This document shows positions 1 through 5,896 of a stretch of 5,896 nt of DNA, piece after piece. The notes beneath the pieces were generated by a model. It worked only from the letters and a program-made list of their open reading frames with translations, was not told where the DNA came from and searched no databases. Each line of letters starts with the position of its first letter. The first letter of the stretch is position 1. The DNA comes from Planctomycetota bacterium (GTDB lineage Bacteria; Planctomycetota; PUPC01; JABMSA01). The stretch spans positions 1 through 5,896 of the forward strand of contig JABMSA010000011.1 in assembly GCA_013202185.1 (NCBI GenBank), in the 5' to 3' direction. A program made the position numbers and the translations under genes.

Positions 1-36
1 GACGAGGACGATTCGGATGTCGAGACGATAGCTTGA
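1..36 (+). CDS. Possible C-terminal tail of an upstream gene (partial)
   Basis: Frame 1 is open from the window edge to a TGA at 34-36 and encodes only DEDDSDVETIA. A very acidic C-terminus is common in bacterial proteins, and the stop is followed by about 120 bases of non-coding sequence with a promoter-like element, which fits a gene end here. Eleven codons are too few to name a product or to exclude chance. A short imperfect hairpin (GCTTG at 31-35 pairing with CAAGC at 48-52) overlaps the stop but has no T-tract. Confidence 0.3.
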   Translation, partial: DEDDSDVETIA

Positions 37-83
37 GCCGAGATTCGCAAGCACACCCTTCGCCGCCGGTAACCACAAAAACA

Positions 84-96
84 CTTGCACTGCAAG
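84..96. repeat. Perfect inverted repeat over the hyp -35 (candidate operator)
   Basis: CTTGCA, one central C, then TGCAAG form a perfect 6-1-6 dyad that covers the whole predicted -35 hexamer. A short dyad in this position would suit a dimeric repressor blocking the polymerase. As an RNA hairpin it would be poor (4-bp stem), so a DNA-level role is more likely. A 13-base dyad can also arise by chance. Confidence 0.35.
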
Positions 97-112
97 CGTC
101 CAAGCCTATACT
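85..112 (+). promoter_or_regulatory. Candidate sigma70-like promoter of the hyp operon
   Basis: TTGCAC (85-90) and TATACT (107-112) are separated by 16 bases. The -10 matches the consensus at 5 of 6 positions, while the -35 keeps only the TTG. Transcription would start near 118-120, giving a leader of about 37 bases before hypA. The region is AT-richer than its surroundings. The call rests on motif matching only. Confidence 0.4.
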
Positions 113-155
113 ATTGATTACGTGCTCCTTTTGTTGATGCTTTGGACCCAACCCC

Positions 156-497
156 ATGCACGAAATGTCGATAGCGCTCGACATCTCCGAGATCCTCAAC
201 GAGGAAATGGAAAAGCACCCCGGCCGGCGCCTGGCAAAAGTCGCAATCAGCATCGGCGAGCTGTCGGGCATCGAAACAGAATCGTTGAAGTTCGCCCTCG
301 AGACCGCCTTTGCCGAGCAAGGCCGCAAAGAAGTGGAGTTCGACGTGCGCAAGGCGCCACTAAAGGCGCTGTGCAAAGAGTGCGGTTGCGAATTCGAGCC
401 CCAGGCAAGCGATTTTCGATGCACTCGATGCGCCTCCGGAGAAATTGAAATAACCGCCGGACAATCATTGACAATCGAGACAATTACGCTACAATGA
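156..497 (+). CDS. hypA: Hydrogenase maturation nickel metallochaperone HypA
   Basis: HypA binds nickel and hands it, with HypB, to the large subunit of [NiFe]-hydrogenase in the cytoplasm. The 113-residue product has the usual family length. It starts MHEMSIA, placing the nickel-binding His at position 2, which fixes the ATG start because the N-terminus must begin this way. The core helix-strand region contains IGELSGIE (33-40). The zinc site is CxxC-x12-CxxC with Cys73, Cys76, Cys89 and Cys92, the spacing known for the family. An extra Cys78 sits just after the first pair. The ribosome site is weak: GGA at 144-146 is the only purine core. The TGA stop overlaps the hypB ATG as ATGA, so hypB is probably translated by coupling. 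Confidence 0.96.
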   Translation: MHEMSIALDISEILNEEMEKHPGRRLAKVAISIGELSGIETESLKFALETAFAEQGRKEVEFDVRKAPLKALCKECGCEFEPQASDFRCTRCASGEIEITAGQSLTIETITLQ

Positions 498-1165
498 ATG
501 AAGTGGAAATCAAGCTTCGGAAGAACATCCTCGCGAAAAACGAAGAAATAGCCGCGCATCTGCGCGAACTTTTCGCCCAACACCGCCTGATGGTGATCAA
601 CATGCTCAGCTCGCCGGGATCAGGCAAAACAACCCTCCTCGAGAAAACGGCACGCGCCGTCGGCCACACCCTCGCCATTGCAGTGATAGCGGGCGACCTC
701 CAAACCGAGCGCGACGCCATCCGCATACGAAATGCCGGCGCGGCGGCCACACAGATCAACACCGGTCGGGGCTGCCACCTCAGCGCCAGGATGGTGGCCG
801 ACGCCCTGCCGAACGTCGATCTCGATGCCGCCGACGTGCTTTTCATCGAGAATGTGGGCAACCTCGTATGCCCCGCGTCATACGACCTGGGCGAAGACCT
901 CGCAGTGGTGCTCGCCAGCGTAACCGAAGGCGACGACAAACCCGCAAAATACCCCACGGCAATACATAAGGCCGACCTCATCGTTCTCAACAAGATCGAC
1001 CTCGCACCATACACCAACTTCTCTGCCGAACGATTCCGACTGGATGTCCGAAAGATAAAGCCGACCCTTGATGTGCTGGAAATATCATGCACGCAAGGAG
1101 CGGGGCTGCAAAGCTGGTTCGAATGGCTCAAGACAAAGGTGGAGCAAAAGCAGGCGCTTCATTGA
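494..1165 (+). CDS. hypB: Hydrogenase maturation GTPase HypB (nickel incorporation)
   Basis: HypB is a SIMIBI-class GTPase that works with HypA to insert nickel into the [NiFe]-hydrogenase precursor. The 223-residue product shows the Walker A motif SSPGSGKTT (39-47), switch I with GDLQTERDAIRI (67-78), the metal-site Cys94-His95 in TGRGCHL, the switch II region FIENVGNLVCP (117-127) with Cys126, SVTEGDDKP (142-150), and the guanine-specificity NKID (166-169). It lacks the N-terminal CxxCGC high-affinity nickel site and the His-rich stretch found in some homologues, so it is the short form. TGRGCHL is a mild variant of the usual TGxGCHL context, with Arg92. It starts at the ATG that overlaps the hypA stop, and its 3' end overlaps the start of hypF. 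Confidence 0.96.
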   Translation: MNEVEIKLRKNILAKNEEIAAHLRELFAQHRLMVINMLSSPGSGKTTLLEKTARAVGHTLAIAVIAGDLQTERDAIRIRNAGAAATQINTGRGCHLSARMVADALPNVDLDAADVLFIENVGNLVCPASYDLGEDLAVVLASVTEGDDKPAKYPTAIHKADLIVLNKIDLAPYTNFSAERFRLDVRKIKPTLDVLEISCTQGAGLQSWFEWLKTKVEQKQALH

Positions 1166-3438
1166 CAAGGCGCCGCGAGATCCTTGCAACAGGGATTGTG
1201 CAAGGCGTAGGCTTCAGGCCGTTCGTCTTTCGCATAGCCCGCAGGCACGGTCTCGCCGGAACGGTGTGCAACACTTCCGAAGGCGTAAGGATTGCCGTGG
1301 AAGGCACCGACGACCAGATCGCCGGATTCCTCGAGGCCTTCGAAGCTGAGCTCCCGCCGCTCGCGCACGTCACCTCGATGAAAATCACAGAAGCACGGCC
1401 CGCCGGCCTCAACGGCTTCGAGATACTCCCGAGCACCGACGACGACGCCCACGAAGCCCTCGTGCCGCCCGACGTGTCGGTTTGCCAAAACTGCCTCCGA
1501 GAACTCGCCGACGACAACGACAGGCGATACCGCTATCCTTTCATCAACTGCACCGACTGCGGCCCGCGATACACCATCATCGCCGACGTTCCCTACGACC
1601 GCGAGCAGACGTCGATGATCGATTTTCCCATGTGCAAACACTGCACCGGGGAATACAAGAACCCCGCCGACCGCCGCTTCCACGCCGAAGCCACCTGCTG
1701 CGGAAACTGCGGGCCAAGCCTGCGCATCTGCGACAACCGCAACAGCGAGATCAAGACGGACGACCCCATCGCCTACGCACACGAAAAACTCCACGAAGGA
1801 GCGATCGTGGCCGTCAAGGGAATCGGCGGATTTCACCTGGCCGTCGACGCCATGAATCACACGGCCGTCGAAAACCTCCGCGAACGCAAAGGACGCGGCT
1901 TCAAGCCCTTTGCGCTCATGGCCGACACCGTCGAAAGGATCAGAATCTTCTGCCACATGTCCGACGACGAAGAAAAAATGCTCGCGTCGGCCATTCGCCC
2001 GATAATGATCCTCCGCAAGCGAGAGCCGAATCCGATAACCGAAGGCGTGGCGCCGGGCAACAGCTACTTCGGCGTCATGCTGCCCTACACGCCCGTGCAC
2101 CGGCTGCTGCTCGGCGACGATTTTTCCGCGCTGGTCATGACCAGCGGCAACCTCGCCGACGAGCCGATAGTAATCGACGACACCGCATTTGCACGGCTGG
2201 GCCACGTGGCCGACTACTTCCTCACGCACAACCGCCGCATACTTCATCGCGCCGACGATTCGGTCGTCAAGATCATCAACGGCAAGCAGCAACTGTGGCG
2301 GCGGTCGAGGGGGTACGTGCCCCGCCCAATCACAATGCAGCACGAGGCGCCCCCCATCCTCGCGTGCGGCGGAATGATGAAAAACACAATCGCGCTCACA
2401 CGCGGCCGCGATGTTTTCCTCAGCCAGCACATGGGCGACATCGACAGCGAGGAGGGCCTCACGTTCTTCGAAGAAACCATCGAGCACCTCAAGCGGATGC
2501 TCGGGATCCAGCCCCGGATAATCGCGCACGATCTTCACCCCGACTATCTCTCCACGCAATACGCGCTGGCATCGGGCATCGAAAACAAAATCGGCGTGCA
2601 GCACCACGCAGCCCACATAGCCGCCTGCCAGTACGAACACCAGATAACCGACCGCAAAGTAATCGGAATAGCGCTCGACGGCACCGGCTACGGGCTCGAC
2701 GGCAACGTGTGGGGCGGCGAAGTGCTCGTGGGTCGGCCGCCCGACTACGAGCGGGCCGCGCATTTCGAATATGTGCCAATGCCCGGCGGCGAGCAGGCCA
2801 TAAGGCAGCCATGGCGAATGGCGGTCAGCTATCTGATGGCAACGCTCGGCCGAGAGTATCGGGCGCTTCCGCTGCGCTTCATAGCGCCCCACGGCCACGA
2901 GCTTTACGACGTCGAAACACTCGCCGAGCGCCGAATCAACTCGCCGCTGACTTCGAGCTGCGGGCGGCTCTTCGACGCGGTGTCGGCAATGCTCGGCCTG
3001 GCCGATGCCGCAACATTCGAAGGCGAGCCCGCCGCCCGGCTCGAAATGGAGGCCACCCCAAACGACGCACTTCCTTACGGATACGAGCTGATTCATGCCA
3101 AAGACGCCCCAACAATAATCAGCACGAAAGAAATGTTCAGAGCAATAGCAAAAGACATAGCCGGCGGCACGAGCCCCGGCGACATCGCCTGGCGATTTCA
3201 CCTCACGCTCATCGACGTCTTTGCCAAGCTTGCAGCCGAGCTGAGAGACCGCACGAACATCAACACCGTGGCCTTCGGCGGAGGAGTGTTTCTCAACCAA
3301 ATCATGCTCACCGGGCTCACCGAAAAACTGACCGCCCAAGGGCTCGAGGTGTACTCGCCCGAGCAGGCGCCGCCCGGAGACGGCGGAATATCCCTCGGCC
3401 AGATCGCCGTGGCGGCGGCTAGCGAACGCACAGGGTAG
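1123..3438 (+). CDS. hypF: Carbamoyltransferase HypF (hydrogenase cyanide-ligand synthesis)
   Basis: HypF converts carbamoyl phosphate and ATP to carbamoyladenylate and transfers the carbamoyl group to HypE, the source of the CN ligands of the Fe centre. In 771-residue numbering the domains run in family order. The acylphosphatase domain has VQGVGFRPF (26-34). The zinc-finger region has CxxC pairs at 121/124, 143/146, 171/174 and 193/196, spaced x18-x24-x18. The YrdC-like domain has KGIGGFHL (232-239), RGFKPFALM (258-266) and TSGNLADEP (340-348). The Kae1-like domain has HHAAH (494-498), DGTGYGLDGNVWGGE (519-533), FGGGVFLN (718-725) and PPGDGGISLGQ (750-760). All are intact. The start is uncertain: ATG 1123 overlaps hypB by 43 bases, ATG 1087 overlaps by 79, and TTG 1162 would give a 4-base TTGA overlap and a family-typical short N-terminus. 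The TAG stop lies within a palindromic repeat. Confidence 0.96.
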   Translation: MAQDKGGAKAGASLTRRREILATGIVQGVGFRPFVFRIARRHGLAGTVCNTSEGVRIAVEGTDDQIAGFLEAFEAELPPLAHVTSMKITEARPAGLNGFEILPSTDDDAHEALVPPDVSVCQNCLRELADDNDRRYRYPFINCTDCGPRYTIIADVPYDREQTSMIDFPMCKHCTGEYKNPADRRFHAEATCCGNCGPSLRICDNRNSEIKTDDPIAYAHEKLHEGAIVAVKGIGGFHLAVDAMNHTAVENLRERKGRGFKPFALMADTVERIRIFCHMSDDEEKMLASAIRPIMILRKREPNPITEGVAPGNSYFGVMLPYTPVHRLLLGDDFSALVMTSGNLADEPIVIDDTAFARLGHVADYFLTHNRRILHRADDSVVKIINGKQQLWRRSRGYVPRPITMQHEAPPILACGGMMKNTIALTRGRDVFLSQHMGDIDSEEGLTFFEETIEHLKRMLGIQPRIIAHDLHPDYLSTQYALASGIENKIGVQHHAAHIAACQYEHQITDRKVIGIALDGTGYGLDGNVWGGEVLVGRPPDYERAAHFEYVPMPGGEQAIRQPWRMAVSYLMATLGREYRALPLRFIAPHGHELYDVETLAERRINSPLTSSCGRLFDAVSAMLGLADAATFEGEPAARLEMEATPNDALPYGYELIHAKDAPTIISTKEMFRAIAKDIAGGTSPGDIAWRFHLTLIDVFAKLAAELRDRTNINTVAFGGGVFLNQIMLTGLTEKLTAQGLEVYSPEQAPPGDGGISLGQIAVAAASERTG

Positions 3439-3487
3439 AGACGCCCCGGTGGGGCGTCTCAGAGACGGGCCACCGGCCCGTCTCTAC
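3435..3487. repeat. Double palindrome with GTAGAGACG / CGTCTCTAC ends (REP-like)
   Basis: Two perfect hairpins lie back to back. The first has a 10-bp stem (3438-3447 with 3451-3460) and loop GGT. The second has an 11-bp stem (3461-3471 with 3475-3485) and loop ACC. The outer nine bases, GTAGAGACG (3435-3443) and CGTCTCTAC (3479-3487), are also exact reverse complements, so the whole 53 bp is a larger imperfect palindrome. Each half looks like one copy of a single repeat type with a GAGACG...CGTCTC frame and a variable GC-rich centre, fused at CGTCTC-AGAGACG. The hypF TAG is inside the left end. No T-tract follows, so a classic intrinsic terminator is unlikely. It may stabilise mRNA ends or attenuate read-through into rtcB. 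From memory, similar GTAGAGACG palindromes recur between genes in several phyla; I did not check this. Confidence 0.85.
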
Positions 3488-3515
3488 AGTGCCGGCGTTG
3501 GCAGGCAGCCACGAT

Positions 3516-3521
3516 AAGGAG
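3516..3521 (+). promoter_or_regulatory. Ribosome binding site of rtcB
   Basis: AAGGAG lies nine bases before ATG 3531 and is the best Shine-Dalgarno match in the window. It decides the rtcB start against the in-frame GTG at 3489, which would add 14 residues, has only the palindrome just upstream, and offers no comparable site. Confidence 0.75.
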
Positions 3522-3530
3522 TTGCAGGAA

Positions 3531-4985
3531 ATGAGACTCGACGAGATCACGCTCAACAAAATCAGCGATTGGATGTGGGAAGTGCCCAGGACCGGCGGAA
3601 TGCGCGTGCCCGCACATATATACGCGTCCGAGCACCTGATGGAATCCATCATGCACGACGACAGCCTCGTCCAGGCGGCAAACGTCGCCCACCTGCCCGG
3701 CATCGTCAAACACTCGCTGGCCATGCCCGACATGCACCTGGGCTACGGTTTTCCCATCGGCGGCGTGGCCGCTACCGACCCCGAAAACGGCGGCGTGATC
3801 TCGCCCGGCGGAATAGGCTACGACATCAACTGCGGCGTGCGGCTCATCCGCACCGATCTCGAGCAAGCCGACGTGCGCGGCAAACTGAAGGACCTCACCA
3901 ACCAATTGTTTCGCGATGTACCCGTGGGCGTCGGCTCCTCCAAGGCGATCGAAAGGCTCAGCCGCTCCGAGCTCGAGAAAGTTGCAACGGAGGGATCGGC
4001 CTGGGCGGTCGGACGCGGCCTGGGCATTCCCGACGACCTCGAACGTACCGAGAACAGCGGCTGCCTCGAAGGCGCCGACTTTTCCAGGGTCAGCGACCAC
4101 GCGGCAAAGCGCGGCGCCGAGCAAGTGGGCACGCTGGGGGCGGGCAACCATTTCCTCGAGATCGACGTGGTTGAAAACATCTTTCATCCCGAGGCGGCCG
4201 AAGCCTTTGGCTTGGCGCAGGGGGCTATCGTACTGCAAGTTCACTGCGGCTCGCGCGGGTTCGGCCATCAGATATGCTCCGACTACCTCAAGGTGATGCA
4301 GCGCGCCGTGGAGAAGTACAACATAAGCCTGCCCGACCGGCAGCTCGCCTGTGCGCCGTTGAACTCGGACGAGGGCCGAAGCTACTTCGCCGCAATGGCC
4401 TGCGCGGCAAACTTCGCCTGGGCCAACCGCCAGACCATCATGCACAACTCGATCAGGGCCTTCCAGAAAGTGCTCGGCCGCACGCGCGACCAACTGGGTA
4501 TGCGCCTGGTTTACGACGTATGCCACAACATCGCCAAATTCGAAGAGCATACCATCGACGGCGCCCGGCATACCCTCTGCGTACACCGCAAGGGCGCCAC
4601 GCGCGCATTTCCCGAGGGCCACCCGCAAACCCCCGGGCCCTATCGGCACGTTGGCCAGCCCGTGCTCATCCCCGGCGACATGGGCCGACAGTCGTTTGTG
4701 CTCGTGGGCGCGCCCGCCTCGATGCAGCAAACATTCGGCAGCACGTGCCACGGGGCCGGTCGAATGATGAGCCGCAGCGCCGCCCTCAGGCAAACCCGCA
4801 ATCGCAACATCGCCCGCGAGCTCGAAGACAAGGGCATTGTAATCCGGGCAAAAGGCAGAAAAACCCTCGGCGAAGAATTCTCCGAAGCATACAAAGACGT
4901 CGGCGAAGTTGTAAACGTAATGCACAACGCCGGCATCGCGCTGAAGGTCGCCAGGCTGCGGCCGATAGCAGTGATAAAAGGGTGA
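3531..4985 (+). CDS. rtcB: RNA ligase RtcB (3'-phosphate/5'-hydroxyl, GTP-dependent)
   Basis: RtcB joins RNA 3'-phosphate or 2',3'-cyclic phosphate ends to 5'-OH ends using GTP and Mn2+, in RNA repair or tRNA splicing. The 484-residue product has the length of the long RtcB form. Visible motifs are GMRVPAHIYA (23-32), GYGFPIGGVAA (71-81), the metal ligands Asp98 and Cys101 in YDINCGVR, GAGNHFLE with His207, VHCGSRGFGH with His238, DVCHN with His332, and CHGAGR with His407, the residue that becomes guanylylated. The C-terminus ends VIKG with the conserved Lys483. No intein or gap interrupts it, so it should be active. The ATG is chosen by its AAGGAG site. It follows hypF by 92 bases that contain the double palindrome. 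No archease or rtcA gene is visible beside it, and a functional link to the hyp genes is not evident. Confidence 0.97.
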   Translation: MRLDEITLNKISDWMWEVPRTGGMRVPAHIYASEHLMESIMHDDSLVQAANVAHLPGIVKHSLAMPDMHLGYGFPIGGVAATDPENGGVISPGGIGYDINCGVRLIRTDLEQADVRGKLKDLTNQLFRDVPVGVGSSKAIERLSRSELEKVATEGSAWAVGRGLGIPDDLERTENSGCLEGADFSRVSDHAAKRGAEQVGTLGAGNHFLEIDVVENIFHPEAAEAFGLAQGAIVLQVHCGSRGFGHQICSDYLKVMQRAVEKYNISLPDRQLACAPLNSDEGRSYFAAMACAANFAWANRQTIMHNSIRAFQKVLGRTRDQLGMRLVYDVCHNIAKFEEHTIDGARHTLCVHRKGATRAFPEGHPQTPGPYRHVGQPVLIPGDMGRQSFVLVGAPASMQQTFGSTCHGAGRMMSRSAALRQTRNRNIARELEDKGIVIRAKGRKTLGEEFSEAYKDVGEVVNVMHNAGIALKVARLRPIAVIKG

Positions 4986-5007
4986 AGCCCAATCTCCCGC
5001 TTTTTCC

Positions 5008-5036
5008 TTGACTATTCGGCCTCAACGTATTAAATT
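5008..5036 (+). promoter_or_regulatory. Candidate promoter of the kinase gene
   Basis: TTGACT (5008-5013, 5 of 6 against TTGACA) and TAAATT (5031-5036, 4 of 6, keeping the key T, A and final T) are 17 bases apart. The -10 lies in the most AT-rich run of the window. Transcription would start near 5043, giving a leader of about 65 bases. This suggests the kinase is transcribed separately from hyp-rtcB. Confidence 0.45.
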
Positions 5037-5053
5037 AAGGATAGTAGGAGAAC

Positions 5054-5071
5054 TCACTCGCAAGCGAGGGA
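5054..5071 (+). other. Leader hairpin 1 upstream of the kinase
   Basis: TCACTCG (5054-5060) pairs with CGAGGGA (5065-5071) around the tetraloop CAAG, with one A-G mismatch. It lies near the 5' end of the predicted leader. There is no T-tract, so it is not a terminator. It may be structural or chance. Confidence 0.3.
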
Positions 5072-5091
5072 AGGATAGCTCAGTGGTGCAG

Positions 5092-5108
5092 ACTGCCAGG
5101 GGGGCAGT
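5092..5108 (+). promoter_or_regulatory. Hairpin abutting the kinase start codon, G-rich loop
   Basis: ACTGCC (5092-5097) pairs perfectly with GGCAGT (5103-5108) around AGGGG. The stem ends at the base before ATG 5109. The run AGGGGGG (5098-5104) is the only Shine-Dalgarno-like sequence for this gene, and it sits in the loop and the first bases of the 3' arm. Folding would therefore partly mask the ribosome site, which could lower or tune translation. Confidence 0.45.
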
Positions 5109-5896
5109 ATGAATCGTTCGGACACCGTTTTTGCGAATCTTGTTGTTCAGAAGAGACTCGCCTCACGTGAGCAGGTGGACGAGTGCATCGAGATCGTCAA
5201 AAAGGCCGCACAAACGCAAACACCCACCACCCTGGCCGACACGATGGTCGGCAAGGGGTACCTCTCCCGCCCCGACGCAGACGCTCTTCTAGCTCAGGCG
5301 CAGCCCGGCGGCACAACGAAACGACTCGCCGGCTACGAGCTGATCTCCGAGCTTGGCCGAGGAGGCATGGGCGTGGTTTACAAAGCCCGCCAAGTCACGA
5401 TGGAACGCATCGTGGCGCTCAAGATACTGCGGCCGAGCCTCACCAAAGACAAAACTTACATCGAGCGCTTCTTTCACGAGGCAAAGTCGGCAGCGAAGCT
5501 CAACCATCCAAACATCATTCACGTCATCGATGCCGGCCTCGCCGACGGCTACCATTTCTTCGCCATGGAATTCGTGGATGGCTGCACCCTCGCCGAGCGC
5601 CTGCAACAGGGGCGGCTCGACGAGCCGGAAGCACTCGAGATCGCACGCCAGATAGCCCTGGCGCTCTCGCACGCACAACAACATGGCATCGTGCATCGCG
5701 ACATCAAGCCCGAGAACATCATGCTCTCGATCGACGAGTCGGGCATCGAGACGGCGAAGGTCCTCGACTTCGGGCTCGCCAAACTTCGCGAGAGCCCGGA
5801 GCTGAACGAGGTCACGCTCCAAGGCACCGTCATCGGTACGCCGTACTACATGTCGCCCGAGCAAATCCTCGGCGAAGACATCGACGGTCGCAGCGA
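5109..5896 (+). CDS. Hanks-type Ser/Thr protein kinase (3' end beyond window)
   Basis: This is a cytoplasmic Ser/Thr kinase catalytic domain of the PknB-like bacterial family; its target is unknown. The 262 complete codons seen start at ATG 5109, the only start after an in-frame TAG at 5076. Residues 1-75 are a mostly helical N-terminal module. The kinase domain begins near Tyr76, with the glycine loop GRGGMGVVYK (83-92), the ATP-anchoring Lys105 in VALKIL, the helix-C Glu124, the catalytic loop HRDIKPEN (196-203, Asp198), DFGLAK (220-225), and the activation/P+1 segment GTPYYMSPEQ (243-252). Every catalytic residue is present, so it should be active. The gene runs off the window inside the C-lobe, so any transmembrane, TPR, WD40 or sensor domain that would name its role is out of sight. 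This kinase style is frequent in Planctomycetota and related groups. Confidence 0.95.
   Translation, partial: MNRSDTVFANLVVQKRLASREQVDECIEIVKKAAQTQTPTTLADTMVGKGYLSRPDADALLAQAQPGGTTKRLAGYELISELGRGGMGVVYKARQVTMERIVALKILRPSLTKDKTYIERFFHEAKSAAKLNHPNIIHVIDAGLADGYHFFAMEFVDGCTLAERLQQGRLDEPEALEIARQIALALSHAQQHGIVHRDIKPENIMLSIDESGIETAKVLDFGLAKLRESPELNEVTLQGTVIGTPYYMSPEQILGEDIDGRS

Noticed and set aside
31..52. Terminator for the possible upstream gene
   Set aside because: GCTTG/CAAGC pairs with a bulged inner CGA/TCG extension, but no T-tract follows.
1159..3339. Very long open frame (726 codons) on the - strand opposite hypF
   Set aside because: It mirrors the codon bias of hypF, has no recognisable domain, and hypF is fully motif-supported. 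It is an antisense shadow typical of GC-rich DNA.
1482..3422. Long + strand frame rich in Arg, Pro and His within hypF
   Set aside because: The composition is the usual out-of-frame product of GC-rich codons. No domain is visible, and hypF covers the same DNA.
3489..3530. GTG at 3489 as the rtcB start
   Set aside because: It lies two bases after the palindrome with no ribosome site, whereas ATG 3531 has AAGGAG at good spacing and gives the family-like N-terminus.
3459..4925. Long open frame (488 codons) on the - strand opposite rtcB
   Set aside because: It is a shadow of rtcB with no family motifs, and it would cover the double palindrome.
4980..5012. Intrinsic terminator after rtcB
   Set aside because: Only a 3-bp GGG/CCC stem (4980-4982 with 4988-4990) precedes the short T-run at 5001-5005, with ten bases between. 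This is too weak to call.
5068..5140. A tRNA gene upstream of the kinase
   Set aside because: The D-stem GCTC has no GAGC partner, the loop base before the anticodon position is A rather than T, and there is no GTTCRANNC T-arm. It also runs into the kinase coding sequence.
1..5896. CRISPR array, insertion sequence, rRNA, riboswitch or phage genes
   Set aside because: I saw no regularly spaced repeats, transposase motifs, rRNA signatures or known riboswitch cores on either strand.

Overview
This window holds five protein-coding genes, all on the + strand. The DNA is GC-rich and bacterial, with strong use of C- and G-ending codons, and the genes are tightly packed. Three features suggest an anaerobic or microaerophilic bacterium from a deep-branching or PVC-like lineage, for example Planctomycetota or a related candidate phylum. 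These are a [NiFe]-hydrogenase maturation cassette, a long-form RtcB, and a Hanks-type kinase with a short helical N-terminal module. The lineage is inferred from gene style alone.

Layout. Bases 1-36 may be the acidic C-terminal tail of an upstream gene. A candidate sigma70-like promoter (85-112), with a perfect 6-1-6 inverted repeat over its -35, precedes hypA (156-497), hypB (494-1165) and hypF (about 1123-3438). The three genes overlap and are probably translationally coupled. HypA and HypB deliver nickel to the hydrogenase large subunit. HypF makes the carbamoyl-derived precursor of the cyanide ligands. All key motifs are intact in all three. hypC, hypD, hypE and the hydrogenase structural genes are not in the window.

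The hypF stop codon lies inside a 53-bp double palindrome (3435-3487). It consists of two perfect hairpins with GTAGAGACG / CGTCTCTAC termini, and looks like a dispersed REP-like intergenic repeat. Next comes rtcB (3531-4985), an RNA 3'-phosphate/5'-OH ligase with a complete active site. After it is a 123-bp intergenic region with a candidate promoter and two small hairpins; the second ends at the base before the next start codon. The last gene (5109 to beyond the window end) is a Ser/Thr protein kinase with every catalytic motif visible so far.

The genes are recognisable members of known families, and I see no clear evidence of a new multi-gene system. The most interesting non-coding signals are the double palindrome, the structured kinase leader and the palindrome over the hyp promoter. 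The most interesting protein feature is the two-copy helical module in front of the kinase domain.
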